Positions 54,156 through 63,690 are shown, counted from the first letter of the stretch. The stretch: DNA of 64,000 nucleotides from Vulgatibacter incomptus (GCF_001263175.1 NZ_CP012332.1:1168501-1232500); one strand, 5' to 3'. Numbers and translations are program-made. Notes: generated by a model not told the origin, from the letters alone.

Positions 54156-55250
54156 ATGAACAAGTGCCGCCTTCAAACCGCGCTGCTGGCCTCTCTGGCG
54201 GCCGTCGTCCTCGCCGTCGCGGCCTTCGGCCTCCTCGTCGGCGCGATCGCGCTCGCCCCGTTTCCCGCCATGGAGGCCTCTCCCGGTCCGAGCGTCCGCG
54301 GGTTCTTCCACGTCCACGCCGAGAAATCCCACGACGGCTTCGGCACCCTCGATGAGGCGGTGAGGGCCGCCGCGTCCCTCGGCGGCCGCTTCCTCGTCCT
54401 CACCGAGCACAACGTCCTCCGCCCCGACCAGCCCGTCGTCGTCGATGGCGTCCTGGTCGTTCCGGGGATCGAGATCTCCTCGGACAACGGCCACGTCGCC
54501 GCGATCGGCCTCCGGCGCGATCCGGACGAGCAGGGCACGGCCGTCCTCGACGCCATCGCCCGCGAGGGCGGCGCCGCGATCCTGGCCCATCCCGTCAATC
54601 TCAAGCGATCATGGTCCGACCCGTCGCCCGATGGCTTCGCGGGCTTCGAGGCCCTCTCCCTCGACTCCGCGCTGCGCACCGCGCTGGCCGGCAGCTGGCT
54701 CCGGCTCGGCCTAGCCGGCGCGGCCCTCCTCGGCGACCACTGGAAGGCTGCCGCCCTCCTGGTCGACCGTCCCGACGAGGCCCTCGCGCGCTACGACGAG
54801 CTCACTACCCAAAGGCCGGTCGCCATGCTCTGTGGCACCGACGCCCACGGTTTCCCTCCCTACCTCACCTCCTTCGCCGGCCTCGCGCTCCACGTCGAGC
54901 TCGCCGACTCCGAGCGCGAAGCCTGGGGCCGGAATGCCGCCGCCGACTCCGAGGCGGTGGTGGCCGCCGTCCGCGACGCGCGGACCTTCTGCTCCGTCCC
55001 GGCCCTCGGCGACGCGGGCTCCTTCGCCTTCCGCGACTCCGCGACCGAGGTCGTCGCCGAGGTCGGCGTCCCCGAGGCGCGCCTGGTCCTCCTCCGCGAC
55101 GGCCAGGTCTTCGCCGAGGGGAGGGGAGGACGCCTGGCCGTCCCCGCCGAGCCCGGCGTCTGGCGGGCAGAGGTCTACGTGCGGCCGGGTTTCCCCTACG
55201 CTGGCGATCGCCTCTGGATCGCCACTTCCGCGCACCGTCTGCCTCGCTGA
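54156..55250 (+). CDS. membrane-anchored PHP-domain metal-dependent hydrolase
   Basis: 364 residues from the ATG at 54156. One N-terminal TM (about 8-35) would place the rest outside the cytoplasm. PHP-type ligands are visible: H52-x-H54 (GFFHVHAEKSHDG), H85 (LTEHN), the EISSDNGHVAAIG segment, ILAHP and GTDAHG, like the CehA/McbA branch. A small beta domain ends the protein. PHP enzymes cleave phosphoesters or phosphotriesters. It sits between msbA and waaA on the same strand, so a role in LPS or undecaprenyl-phosphate metabolism is possible but unproven. Confidence 0.78.
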   Translation: MNKCRLQTALLASLAAVVLAVAAFGLLVGAIALAPFPAMEASPGPSVRGFFHVHAEKSHDGFGTLDEAVRAAASLGGRFLVLTEHNVLRPDQPVVVDGVLVVPGIEISSDNGHVAAIGLRRDPDEQGTAVLDAIAREGGAAILAHPVNLKRSWSDPSPDGFAGFEALSLDSALRTALAGSWLRLGLAGAALLGDHWKAAALLVDRPDEALARYDELTTQRPVAMLCGTDAHGFPPYLTSFAGLALHVELADSEREAWGRNAAADSEAVVAAVRDARTFCSVPALGDAGSFAFRDSATEVVAEVGVPEARLVLLRDGQVFAEGRGGRLAVPAEPGVWRAEVYVRPGFPYAGDRLWIATSAHRLPR

Positions 55251-55305
55251 CGCGGCGATTCGTGCCCAGTTGACGCGCGCGCGACCGCGAGCGTAAGAGC
55301 CTTCC

Positions 55306-56577
55306 GTGCCGATCCTCTACGCAGCGGCCAGCTATGTGGCCTTCTGGCTCCTCTGGCCCTTCCTCCTGCTCCACCGCAAGACGCGGAACGGGCAGGCCGA
55401 GCGCTTGGGAATCCACCCGTCCGGTTTCGCCGGGCCCAAGACCGGGCCCCGGGTCTGGATGCACGGCTCGTCCGCCGGCGATCTCCTCGCCCTGAAGCCG
55501 ATGGTGGGCGAGCTCAAGCGTCGCGTGCCGGGCTGCTCGGTGGTGATGACGACCTTCACCAACTCGGGCGAGTCCATGGCGCGGGAGCGCCTCCGCGAGG
55601 CCGATCGGGTCACCTACGTTCCCTGGGATCTCCCGGGCGCCACCGGTCGGGCCATGGAGGCCATCCGGCCCGACGTCCTCGTCCTCGAGTACGCCGAGAT
55701 CTGGCCGAACCTGATCCGCGCCGCCAAGAAGCGCGGAGTGAAGGTTGTCATCACCAACGGCCGCTTCTCGCCGGACAAGGTGTCGCGCTACCAGCTCTTC
55801 TTCTCCCTCGTCGGGAACCCGCTGGCATCGATCGATCTCTTCCTGATGCGCGAGGACGACGAGGCGGAGCGGATCCTCGGCCTGGGGGCGCCGGCGGAGC
55901 GCGTCCGGGTCACGGGCAACACCAAGTTCGACACCCTCGCCAACGCCGAGGCCGACGAGGAGGATCCCGGCCTCGCTCGCGCCCTCGGGGCGAAGAAGGG
56001 CGCTCCCCTCCTCATCGCCGGCTCCACCCACGAGGGCGAGGAGGCGCTGCTGCTCCCGATCCTCCACCGCCTGAGGCTGGACCACCCGACCCTGCGGCTG
56101 GCGATCGCCCCCCGCTACGTCGACAGGGCCCCTCGGATCGTCGCCCTCGCGAAGGAGGCGGGCTTCACCGCCGGGCTTCGCTCCCAGGGCGCGCCGGACG
56201 CCGACGTGGTCGTCCTCGACACCATCGGCGAGCTCTCCGCCGCCTACCGCCTCGCCACGCTCGTCTTCGTGGGAGGCTCCTTCACCAACCGCGGCGGCCA
56301 GAACATCCTGGAGCCCGCCGCGCAGGGCAAGGTGGTCCTCTTCGGACCCAACATGCAGAACTTCCACGACAGCGTTCAGGTCCTGGTGGGGCGGGGCGGG
56401 ATCCAGGTCGCCAGCCCCGAGCAGCTCGCCAGGGTCGCGGGCGATCTCCTGGCCCGTCCGGAGAAGCTCGCCGAGCTCGGGGCCCTCGCCCGAGGAGCGG
56501 TGCGCGCGGTCCAGGGCGCCTCCGCGCGCAACGTCGAGGAGATCGCGCGGCTCCTCGAGATCCAGGAGGCCGCGTGA
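55306..56577 (+). CDS. waaA: 3-deoxy-D-manno-octulosonic acid transferase (Kdo transferase)
   Basis: 423 residues, GTG start, with an N-terminal membrane anchor (ILYAAASYVAFWLLWPFLLLH) followed by the GT30 fold: VWMHGSSAGDLLALKPMV (GE/A-Ser-Ala-Gly acceptor loop), VVMTTFTNSGESMARER, YVPWDLPGA, EIWPNLI, GNTKFD, LLIAGSTHEGEE, and FVGGSFTNRGGQNILEPAAQGKVVLFGP. It adds Kdo from CMP-Kdo to lipid A. The end overlaps the GT9 gene (GTGA). Confidence 0.94.
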   Translation: MPILYAAASYVAFWLLWPFLLLHRKTRNGQAERLGIHPSGFAGPKTGPRVWMHGSSAGDLLALKPMVGELKRRVPGCSVVMTTFTNSGESMARERLREADRVTYVPWDLPGATGRAMEAIRPDVLVLEYAEIWPNLIRAAKKRGVKVVITNGRFSPDKVSRYQLFFSLVGNPLASIDLFLMREDDEAERILGLGAPAERVRVTGNTKFDTLANAEADEEDPGLARALGAKKGAPLLIAGSTHEGEEALLLPILHRLRLDHPTLRLAIAPRYVDRAPRIVALAKEAGFTAGLRSQGAPDADVVVLDTIGELSAAYRLATLVFVGGSFTNRGGQNILEPAAQGKVVLFGPNMQNFHDSVQVLVGRGGIQVASPEQLARVAGDLLARPEKLAELGALARGAVRAVQGASARNVEEIARLLEIQEAA

Positions 56578-57749
56578 CCTCCGTCGTCACTGGAGGGCCG
56601 AGGGTCGAATCGGCAGCGGGCGTGCGGCGGATCCTGGTCCTCCGCACCAGCGCCCTCGGCGACACCGTCCTCGCCACCCCGGCCCTGCGCGCGCTCCGAG
56701 AGCGCTTCGCCGACGCGGAGATCCACTTCGTCACCCACGCCGCGTTCGTGCGCCTCTTCGACGAGCTCCCCTTCGTCACGCGCACCTGGGCCTACGAGCC
56801 CAAGGGGCGGCACCGCGGCGCCGCCGGCCTCCTCTCGCTCGCCGCCGCGCTCCGGCACGCGGGCCCCTTCGACCTGGCGATCGACCTGCAGAACAAGCTC
56901 GCGACCCGGGCGCTGGTCGGGCTCGCGCGCCCCCGCAGCACCCTCCGCTTCGTGAAGCGCCGCGGCGTCGCCGCCATCGCCGCGTCGATCGTGGGCGAAG
57001 GGCCGATCCTCGACGACCTGCCCGCCGCTGCCCTCTACCTCGACGCGCTCCGCCCCTTGGGCATCGAGCGGGAGCGCTGCTCCCTCGCGCCGGAGGTCGC
57101 CCTCGACTCCCGCGCCGAGACCGAAGCCGAGCTCGTCGTGGCGGCGGCCCGGGGCGCTCCCATCGCCGCGCTGGCCCCCGGCGGACGCTGGGCGCTCAAG
57201 CAATGGGATCCGCGGCGCTTCGCCGAGGTCGGCGACGCCCTCGCCGAGTCGGGTGCCCGGATCGTCCTCGTCGGAGGCCCGGGCGATCGCCGGGAGCTCG
57301 ATGCCGTCGCGGCCTTCCTCTCGGCGCCGCCCCTCGCGGAGACCTCCGCCCTGGACGTGCCGGCGCTGACGGCCGTCATCGGCCGATCGAGCGTCCTCGT
57401 GACCGCCGACTCCGCGCCGAGCCACCTCGCCCAGGCCGTCGGGACCCCCGTCGTCGCCGTCTTCGGCCCGACCTCCCGCAGGCGCTGGGGGCCGCTCCCC
57501 GACGCGGGAGCCGCCATCGCCCTCCCGATCGGCTGTGCGCCCTGCACGAATCACGGCAAGCGGCCCTGCAGGCTGGGGCACCGCGCGTGCCTCGACCAGC
57601 TCCCCGCCAAGCCGGTGATCGCCGCCGCCCTCGCGGCCCTCCGGGCCGGGCGGAAGAACGGCGGAAAGGCCGCTGCCGAGGCCTCGTCCGGCGAGATCGT
57701 CGACCTCGCGATGCACGTCGCGAGGTCCCGGCTCGCCATCGTTTCATGA
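56574..57749 (+). CDS. waaF: ADP-heptose:LPS heptosyltransferase (GT9 family)
   Basis: 391 residues, GTG start overlapping waaA. GT9 features: RRILVLRTSALGDTVLATPALRALRE, IHFVTHAAF, FDLAIDLQNKLATRALV, LAPGGRWALKQWDPRRFAEV, VLVGGPGDRREL, and VTADSAPSHLAQAVGTPVVAVFGPTS with the nucleotide-binding Asp. The CAPCTNHGKRPCRLGHRACLD block matches WaaF-like heptosyltransferases. Heptosyltransferase II (WaaF) is the best guess; only one GT9 gene is seen, so assignment to I or II is uncertain. Confidence 0.88.
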   Translation: MTSVVTGGPRVESAAGVRRILVLRTSALGDTVLATPALRALRERFADAEIHFVTHAAFVRLFDELPFVTRTWAYEPKGRHRGAAGLLSLAAALRHAGPFDLAIDLQNKLATRALVGLARPRSTLRFVKRRGVAAIAASIVGEGPILDDLPAAALYLDALRPLGIERERCSLAPEVALDSRAETEAELVVAAARGAPIAALAPGGRWALKQWDPRRFAEVGDALAESGARIVLVGGPGDRRELDAVAAFLSAPPLAETSALDVPALTAVIGRSSVLVTADSAPSHLAQAVGTPVVAVFGPTSRRRWGPLPDAGAAIALPIGCAPCTNHGKRPCRLGHRACLDQLPAKPVIAAALAALRAGRKNGGKAAAEASSGEIVDLAMHVARSRLAIVS

Positions 57750-57876
57750 CCTGATCCCGCAGGCAGGCGCCTCGGGCACCGGGCCGCCGGCTCCTCGACT
57801 CCGGCTCGGCGCAAACGTCCGTCGATGTGTGGCAGAGTTCGCCGGCGAACCTTTCGCGCGCGCCCGAGGTACCGGA

Positions 57877-58986
57877 TTGAAGATCGAGCTCCTCCACCAG
57901 GCCGATGAGCCACTCTGGCAGAAGCTGCTCCTCGCGCCCCTGTCGCCGCCGTCGAAGGTCTTCGGCGCCGCGGCGGCGGCGCGGCGAGGGCTCTACGGCC
58001 GGGGGCTGCTCAAGCAGGCCCGGGCGCCGATCCCGGTGATCTCGGTGGGCAACCTCGCCGTCGGCGGGGCCGGCAAGACGCCGGTGGTGATCGAGCTCAC
58101 CAGTCGCCTCCAGGCTCGTGGCCTGAAGGTCGCCGTCCTCGCGTCCGGCTACGGCGGGCAGGGCCGTGGCGCCCGCGTCGTCTCCCGGGGCGAGGGCATC
58201 CTCCTCGACGCGCGGGACGCCGGCGACGAGCCGGTTCTCGTCGCCAAGCGGTGCCCGGGCGCGAGGGTCCTGGTCGGGCCCAGCCGGGCGGAGCTCGCCG
58301 AGATCGCGGCGCGTCACCTGCGCGCCGACGTCGCCCTCCTGGACGACGGCTTCCAGCACCTCGGCCTCGCCCGGGACCTCGACATCGTCGTCCTCGACGG
58401 CGCGTCTCCCTTCGGCAACGGGAGGCTCCTCCCCCGAGGGCCTCTCCGGGAGCCGCCGTCCTCCCTGGCTCGCGCCGACCTCTGCTGGATCTCCAAGGTC
58501 GACGAGGGCGATCCCGCCGCGATCGAGCGGGCCGCCGCCGAGGCCGAGCGCCTCACGGGCGAGGCTCCCGTGCGGTCCCGCTACCGGGTCTCCGGCGTGC
58601 TCTCCGGCGATCTCAGTTCGAGCGAGCCGCTTTCCTCCCTCGAATCCCGGCCGGTCCTCCTCCTCGCCGGCGTAGCGCGGCCGGACTCCTTCCGCCGCAC
58701 CTTGACCCGCCTCGGTTGCCGTGTGGTCGGCGAGGCGCTCTTCTCCGACCACCATCCCTTCACCGAGCGGGAGCTCCACGGCGTCCTCGCCCGTGCCCGG
58801 GCGTGCGGCGCGGACGTCGTCTGCGCCACCGAGAAGGACGCGATGCGGATCCCCGCGGCGCTCCGCGGACACGAGCGGATCAAGGTGGTCCGGGTCGAGA
58901 CCGAGGTGGCCGCAGGCGCCGATCTCCTCGAGAGCGCCCTCGACGCCGCCCTCGTCGCCGCCCCGGTCGGGAGCCGCATTGGCTGA
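57877..58986 (+). CDS. lpxK: tetraacyldisaccharide 4'-kinase
   Basis: 369 residues if started at TTG 57877 (CGAGG 8 nt upstream); a GTG at 57829 would add 16 residues but has no ribosome site. LpxK features: LWQKLLLAPLSPPSKVFGAAAAARRGLY, PVISVGNLAVGGAGKTPVV with the Walker A-like GGAGKT, VLASGYGG, DEPVLVAKRCPGARVLVG, ALLDDGFQHLGLARDLDIVVLDG, and the C-terminal FSDHHPFTERE and CATEKDAMR blocks. It phosphorylates lipid IV-A precursor at the 4' position on the inner membrane. Confidence 0.92.
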   Translation: MKIELLHQADEPLWQKLLLAPLSPPSKVFGAAAAARRGLYGRGLLKQARAPIPVISVGNLAVGGAGKTPVVIELTSRLQARGLKVAVLASGYGGQGRGARVVSRGEGILLDARDAGDEPVLVAKRCPGARVLVGPSRAELAEIAARHLRADVALLDDGFQHLGLARDLDIVVLDGASPFGNGRLLPRGPLREPPSSLARADLCWISKVDEGDPAAIERAAAEAERLTGEAPVRSRYRVSGVLSGDLSSSEPLSSLESRPVLLLAGVARPDSFRRTLTRLGCRVVGEALFSDHHPFTERELHGVLARARACGADVVCATEKDAMRIPAALRGHERIKVVRVETEVAAGADLLESALDAALVAAPVGSRIG

Positions 58987-59058
58987 TCCTCGATCGCGCT
59001 TCTCTTGCGAAGGAGCCGCCTTGGCCGATCCGCGATCCCCCGCGCTTCGGAGTCGAAC

Positions 59059-60096
59059 GTGACCGCGCTCCTCGTCGTCCTCGGCCTGGTCGTGCTGCTC
59101 GTGGCCGCGATCCTGCTCAGCCAGGGCCGCGTCCTCTCGTGGGCCGTGGCCCGCCTCCCGCAGCGCGCCGCGCTGGCGCTGGGCGCGGGCCTGGGCGATC
59201 TGATCCGCGCCCTCGGCATCCGCCGAGAGGTCGCGCGCGCCAACCTGGCCCGCGCCTTTCCCGAGAAGGACGAGGCCTCGCGTGAGGCGATCCTGCGCGG
59301 CTTCTACCGGCACCTCGGCACGCTGATCGTCGAGTTCCTCCGGGCCCCGATGCTCCCGCCCGAGCACGCCGACCGCCTCGTCGAGGTCGAGGGCTACGAG
59401 CGCTTCGAGGACGCCTTCGCCGAAGGGAAGGGCGCCATCATCGCCACGGCCCACTTCGGCAACTTCGAGCTCCTGGGCTCCTTCTTCGCCCGGAAGGGCC
59501 AGCCGATCACCGCCATCACGAAGGTGCTCTCGCGCAACTTCCTCAACGCCTTCTGGCTCGATCAGCGCCGGCGAGGCGGCCTCCGCGAGGTCCCCGACTC
59601 CGGCTCCATCCGGGACATCCTCGGCGTGCTGCGCCGCAAGGAGATCCTGGCGGTCATGATCGATCAGAACATGATCCCCCGCCGCGCCATCTTCGCGCCC
59701 TTCTTCGGGACCCTCGCGGCCACCTCTCCAGGGCCCGCGGTCTTCGCGGAGCGCACCGGAGCGCCGGTCTTCCTCGTGCTCATGCACCGGCTGCCCGGCG
59801 GGCGGCATCGGGTCGTGGTCGAGGGCCCCATCCCCTTCGACCGCACCGGCGATCGCGACGCGGACGTCCTCGCCTTCACCGCCCGCCTCAATCTGGCCCT
59901 CGAGGCCCAGGTGCGGGCGGAGCCGGAGAGCTGGTACTGGGTCCATCGGCGGTGGAAGACCCGGCCGTTGGACGAGGCTGCGTCTCGGGCCGATCTTCCG
60001 TTCGATGGGGCGCCGAATGGGGCGCCGAATGACGCCGCTCCCGGCGCCGAGGGTGCGACCGGAGGAGCGGCTCCCGAAGCCGATCGTTCCGTTTGA
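59059..60096 (+). CDS. lipid A biosynthesis acyltransferase (LpxL/HtrB family)
   Basis: 345 residues from GTG 59059 (CGGAG 6 nt upstream). One N-terminal TM is followed by the LPLAT fold with the H-x4-E catalytic motif in IIATAHFGNFELLG, a MIDQNMIPRRAIFAPFFGTLAATSPGPAVFAERTGAPV block and a closing YWVHRRWKTRP. It transfers a fatty acyl chain to Kdo-lipid A as a secondary acyltransferase. The last 40 residues are Ala/Gly/Pro-rich. Which acyl position is used cannot be read from the sequence. Confidence 0.9.
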   Translation: MTALLVVLGLVVLLVAAILLSQGRVLSWAVARLPQRAALALGAGLGDLIRALGIRREVARANLARAFPEKDEASREAILRGFYRHLGTLIVEFLRAPMLPPEHADRLVEVEGYERFEDAFAEGKGAIIATAHFGNFELLGSFFARKGQPITAITKVLSRNFLNAFWLDQRRRGGLREVPDSGSIRDILGVLRRKEILAVMIDQNMIPRRAIFAPFFGTLAATSPGPAVFAERTGAPVFLVLMHRLPGGRHRVVVEGPIPFDRTGDRDADVLAFTARLNLALEAQVRAEPESWYWVHRRWKTRPLDEAASRADLPFDGAPNGAPNDAAPGAEGATGGAAPEADRSV

Positions 60097-60128
60097 CCGG
60101 GCGCGATGGCTCGGGCGATAAGTCCGCC

Positions 60129-61127
60129 ATGCGACGGCCGGTCGAAATCGAGGATCCGGCGGCGATCGTCGGGCGGTTCGCGGGCAAGCGCGTAGCCGTC
60201 CTCGGCGACGTCGTCGTGGACGAGTATCTCTACGGGCAGACCGACCGGATCTCCCGCGAGGCCCCCGTCCTCATCGTCCGCCACGAGTCCACCGGGCGCG
60301 TCCTGGGAGGCGCCGCCAACGCGGCCGCCAACCTCGCGAGCCTCGGCGCCCGCGCCGTCGCCATCGGCGCCATCGGCGACGACGAGGCGGGCAGGGCGCT
60401 CGGCGCCCTCTGCGCCGACGCCGGGATCGAGGCCCGCTTCGTGGTCGTCCCGGGCTCCCACACCGAGACCAAGACCCGCATCCTCGCCGGCGGGATCAAC
60501 ACCACCCGGCAGCAGATGCTCCGCCTCGATCGCGGCCGCACCGCGCCGCTGTCCGAAGAGGCGGTCGCGGCCCTCGTCTCGTCGCTGCGGAGCATCGCCG
60601 CCGAGGTCGACGTCCTCCTCGTGTCGGACTACGGCAGCGGCGTCCTCTGCCCCGAGGTGATCTCCGAGGTGTGCAGGCTCGCTTCGCAGGGCGTGAAGGT
60701 CTGTGTCGACAGTCGCTACAACCTGGGCGCGTTCACCGGCGTCTTCCTCGCCAAGCCCAACGAGCCCGAGCTCGCCGCCGCCACCGGGCTGCCCGTCGGA
60801 ACCGCGGAGGCCAGCCTCCACGCCGGCAAGGTCCTCCAGCGCGCCCTGGGCTGCGAGGCCGTCCTCGTTACCCGTGGACGGAGCGGCATGACGCTGCTCG
60901 AGAGCGGCCAGGCCCCCGACCTCATCCCCGTCCATGGCCAGGAGGAGGCCGTCGACGTCACCGGCGCAGGCGACACCGTGATCGCCACGCTCTCCCTCGC
61001 CGTCGCTGCCGGGGCCAGCCTCTCCTCCGCCTCCCGGCTCGCCAACGTCGCCGGCGGCCTCGTGGTCCGCAAGCCTGGCACCGCCGTGCTCACCCCCGAC
61101 GAGCTGCTCCGGGAGCTTTGCGCGTGA
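60129..61127 (+). CDS. rfaE1: D-glycero-beta-D-manno-heptose-7-phosphate kinase (HldE kinase half)
   Basis: 332 residues from the ATG at 60129; a TTG at 60093 overlapping the acyltransferase stop is an alternative. PfkB/ribokinase fold: [55 protein letters not shown] and the anion-hole motif [16 protein letters not shown] with its catalytic Asp. It makes heptose-1,7-bisphosphate for ADP-heptose. In E. coli this is one half of the fused HldE; here it is a separate gene overlapping the other half by GTGA. Confidence 0.93.
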   Translation: MRRPVEIEDPAAIVGRFAGKRVAVLGDVVVDEYLYGQTDRISREAPVLIVRHESTGRVLGGAANAAANLASLGARAVAIGAIGDDEAGRALGALCADAGIEARFVVVPGSHTETKTRILAGGINTTRQQMLRLDRGRTAPLSEEAVAALVSSLRSIAAEVDVLLVSDYGSGVLCPEVISEVCRLASQGVKVCVDSRYNLGAFTGVFLAKPNEPELAAATGLPVGTAEASLHAGKVLQRALGCEAVLVTRGRSGMTLLESGQAPDLIPVHGQEEAVDVTGAGDTVIATLSLAVAAGASLSSASRLANVAGGLVVRKPGTAVLTPDELLRELCA

Positions 61128-61600
61128 GCGAAGCCAAGATCGCCACCCTCGACGAGCTCGCCGCCGCGATGAACCTCCATCGCGAGGCGGGCCGGCGGAT
61201 CGCCCTCGCCAACGGCGTCTTCGATCTGCTCCACGTCGGTCACGTCCGCTACCTCCAGGCGGCCCGGGACATGGCCGACGTCCTGGTCGTGGCCGTGAAC
61301 AGCGACGCGTCCACCCGGGCGAACAAGGGCGACGGAAGGCCCGTGATCCCGGAGTCCGAGCGCGCCGAGCTCGTCGCGGCCCTCGCCTGCGTCGACCACG
61401 TGCTCCTCTTCGACGACCGCACCGTCGTCCCCGTGATCCGGGCCCTGCGTCCGGATCTCCAGGTCAAGGGCACCGACTACACGCCCGACTCGATCCCCGA
61501 GCGGGCCGAGGTCGAGGCCTACGGCGGTCGCGTCGCCGTCGCGGGCGACCCCAAGGATCACTCCACCACCGATCTCATCCGCAGGCTGGATCGCGGCTGA
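61124..61600 (+). CDS. rfaE2: D-glycero-beta-D-manno-heptose-1-phosphate adenylyltransferase (HldE C half)
   Basis: 158 residues, GTG start overlapping the kinase stop. A cytidylyltransferase-like fold with the HxGH nucleotide motif in [50 protein letters not shown] and the closing STTDLIRRL (S-T-T/S loop). It adenylates heptose-1-phosphate to ADP-heptose precursor. Translation is coupled to the kinase, so the two probably work in sequence as in fused HldE. Confidence 0.94.
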   Translation: MSEAKIATLDELAAAMNLHREAGRRIALANGVFDLLHVGHVRYLQAARDMADVLVVAVNSDASTRANKGDGRPVIPESERAELVAALACVDHVLLFDDRTVVPVIRALRPDLQVKGTDYTPDSIPERAEVEAYGGRVAVAGDPKDHSTTDLIRRLDRG

Positions 61601-61667
61601 GGGCACGACGGGCATCGCGGCGCCGGCCTCGCCGGGCATCGGCATGCTCGAGAGAAAGGGACCTCCG

Positions 61668-61856
61668 ATGGCACTCAACGTCTCCGAGCTCGAGGAGCTC
61701 CTCGCGTGCCCCAAGTGCAAGGGCGACCTCGAGATCCACGAGTCGATCGACGAGATCCACTGCCGCGCCTGCCGCCTGATCTTCCCGATCCGCGACGGCC
61801 TGCCCGTGATGCTCGTCGACGAAGCGGCGCCGCTCCCCGCAGACCGGCGCTCCTGA
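61668..61856 (+). CDS. Trm112-like small zinc protein
   Basis: 62 residues from the ATG at 61668 with AAAGGG upstream. Two Cys pairs (CPKCKGDL and HCRACRLIFPI) in the YcaR/Trm112 arrangement, ending IRDGLPVMLVDEA. E. coli YcaR is encoded next to lpxK and kdsB, and here it likewise closes the LPS block. In eukaryotes Trm112 activates methyltransferases; the bacterial function is not settled. Confidence 0.88.
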   Translation: MALNVSELEELLACPKCKGDLEIHESIDEIHCRACRLIFPIRDGLPVMLVDEAAPLPADRRS

Positions 61857-61941
61857 GGACTTCGCGAGCTCGAATGGGCCCCCGAGGCACGAGCTCGTGA
61901 CGCGAGCCTGCGCCCGGCGAGCCGCGGAGGAGCGAACGAAA

Positions 61942-61965
61942 GAGGGCGCTCCGGCGCGCGCCCTC
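61942..61965 (+). terminator. hairpin after the Trm112-like gene
   Basis: GAGGGCGC and GCGCCCTC form an 8-bp stem with an 8-nt loop, about 85 nt after the stop. No T tract follows, so support is modest. Confidence 0.35.
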
Positions 61966-62032
61966 GGCTGCCGGCGAAAAAGCGTGATCGCAGCGGTTGA
62001 TCTGGCCGGACGCCGCGGCTAGCGTCCGCCAC

Positions 62033-62911
62033 GTGATTCGCTCCATGACGGGATTCGGCTCGGGAAGAGCCCAGGTGAACGCCGAGGAGGTCTCGGTCGA
62101 GATTCGCTCGGTCAACGGCAAGTTCTGCGAGGCGAAGGTCCGGCTTCCGCGGGAGCTCCAATCCCTCGAGGCCGAGGTGGTCCGGGAGGTGAAGGCGCGC
62201 CTCGCCCGGGGCACCGTCGACGTCTCCATCCGCCGCGGATCCGGCGCAGGATCCAACCTGGCGCTCCGGGTCGACGAAGGCCTGGCCGAGCGCGCCGCCG
62301 AGACCCTCCGCGCGCTGCGCGATCGCCTCTCGCTCGGTGGCGACGTCACCCTTCCGGAGATCGTCGCCATCCCCGGCGTGATCTCGATGCAGGAGCCGGC
62401 GCCGGATCTCACCGCCGCCGGTGATGCGCTCACCGCCGCGCTGGACGAGGCCCTCGAGCGCCTGATCGCCATGCGCGAGGTCGAAGGCCGGGCCCTGCGC
62501 GAGGATCTCGAGCGCAGGCTCGGCGTGGTCGCCGAGCGCGTCGCTTCGATCTCGGAGGAGGCCCCCACCGCGCTCCGCCAGGGCTACGAGAGGCTCCGGC
62601 TTCGGGTAGAGGAGCTCGCAGGGGGGCTCGCCCTCGACCCGGCGCGCCTCGCCCAGGAGGTGGCCCTCCTCGCCGAGCGCTCCGACATCGCCGAAGAGCT
62701 GACCCGCCTGGACAGCCACCTCGTTCAGTTCCGCAGCCTCCTCGAGTCGGACGAGCCGTCGGGGCGGCGCATGGACTTCCTGATCCAGGAGCTCAACCGC
62801 GAGGCCAACACCATCGCGTCCAAGTCCAACTGGGCGGGCGCTGCCGCACACGTGGTGGAGCTCAAGGCCGAGATCGAGCGGATCCGTGAGCAGATCCAGA
62901 ACGTGGAGTAG
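62033..62911 (+). CDS. yicC: YicC-family endoribonuclease
   Basis: 292 residues from GTG 62033, which gives the canonical start VIRSMTGFGSGRA. N-terminal YicC_N with EIRSVNGKFCEAKVRLPREL and RGTVDVSIRR, and C-terminal DUF1732 with ALRQGYERLRLRVEEL, DIAEELTRLDSHLVQF and GRRMDFLIQELNREANTIASK, ending AEIERIREQIQNVE. YicC cleaves RNAs in E. coli and B. subtilis. The yicC-gmk order is widely conserved; the gap is 8 nt. Confidence 0.94.
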   Translation: MIRSMTGFGSGRAQVNAEEVSVEIRSVNGKFCEAKVRLPRELQSLEAEVVREVKARLARGTVDVSIRRGSGAGSNLALRVDEGLAERAAETLRALRDRLSLGGDVTLPEIVAIPGVISMQEPAPDLTAAGDALTAALDEALERLIAMREVEGRALREDLERRLGVVAERVASISEEAPTALRQGYERLRLRVEELAGGLALDPARLAQEVALLAERSDIAEELTRLDSHLVQFRSLLESDEPSGRRMDFLIQELNREANTIASKSNWAGAAAHVVELKAEIERIREQIQNVE

Positions 62912-62919
62912 GTGACGTC

Positions 62920-63588
62920 TTGCCGGGTTCGAAGGGATTGATGCTGGTGCTCTCCGCACCGTCCGGCGCCGGGAAGACGACGCTGGCGCGGCGGCTCCTC
63001 GCCGAACAGACCGACGGGATCTTCTCGGTCTCCGTCACCACCCGTCCCCCGCGAGGCCGCGAGGTCGACGGGGTCGACTACACCTTCCTCGACCAGGAGG
63101 CCTTCGATCGGCTCCGGGAGCGGGGCGAGCTCCTCGAGTGGGCCCAGGTCCACGGCGCCACGTATGGCACCCCGGCCCGCTTCGCCCGGGAGGCCCTCGA
63201 GGGCGGCCGTCTCGTGGTCTTCGACATCGACGTCCAGGGCGGCCTCCAGATCAAGGCCCGCCACCCGGAGGCCGCGACGGTGCTGATCCTCCCGCCGTCG
63301 CCAAACGAGCTCGAGCGCCGCCTCCGGTCTCGGGGCACCGAGGCGGAGGACGTCGTCCGCAGGCGGCTCTTCGTGGCCCGAGCGGAAGTCGCCGAATGTG
63401 TCGCCGCCTACGACTTCGCGGTGACCAACGACGAGCTCGAGCGGGCGCAAGGCGATCTGCTCTCGATCGTCCGCAACCTGAGAGGGGAGGGGACCGCGGA
63501 CGATGCCAGCCGGGCCCGGGACCTCCGGATCGAGCGTGGAAACGGCGCCGACGCGTTCGCGAGCGGCCACCTCTCGGCCTGGCGCTGA
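62920..63588 (+). CDS. gmk: guanylate kinase
   Basis: 222 residues, TTG start with AGGTGA 5 nt upstream. P-loop SAPSGAGKTTLARRL, SVTTRPPRGREVDGVDYTFLD (GMP-binding), LLEWAQVHGATYGTP, VFDIDVQGG and FAVTNDELERA are all typical. It converts GMP to GDP. About 20 extra C-terminal residues are variable. In many bacteria rpoZ follows, but here a hairpin and a promoter follow instead. Confidence 0.96.
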   Translation: MPGSKGLMLVLSAPSGAGKTTLARRLLAEQTDGIFSVSVTTRPPRGREVDGVDYTFLDQEAFDRLRERGELLEWAQVHGATYGTPARFAREALEGGRLVVFDIDVQGGLQIKARHPEAATVLILPPSPNELERRLRSRGTEAEDVVRRRLFVARAEVAECVAAYDFAVTNDELERAQGDLLSIVRNLRGEGTADDASRARDLRIERGNGADAFASGHLSAWR

Positions 63589-63596
63589 ACCCGGGA

Positions 63597-63628
63597 CCGC
63601 TCTCCGAGCGTTTCGCCCCGGAGAGCGG
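63597..63628 (+). terminator. hairpin after gmk
   Basis: CCGCTCTCCG and CGGAGAGCGG form a perfect 10-bp stem with a 12-nt loop, 8 nt after the gmk stop. No U tract follows. Confidence 0.5.
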
Positions 63629-63690
63629 GCGGGAGATGGGGCGCCGACCGCCAGGATCTCTCGCCAAATTGTTCGAAAAAGGGGACCGGG

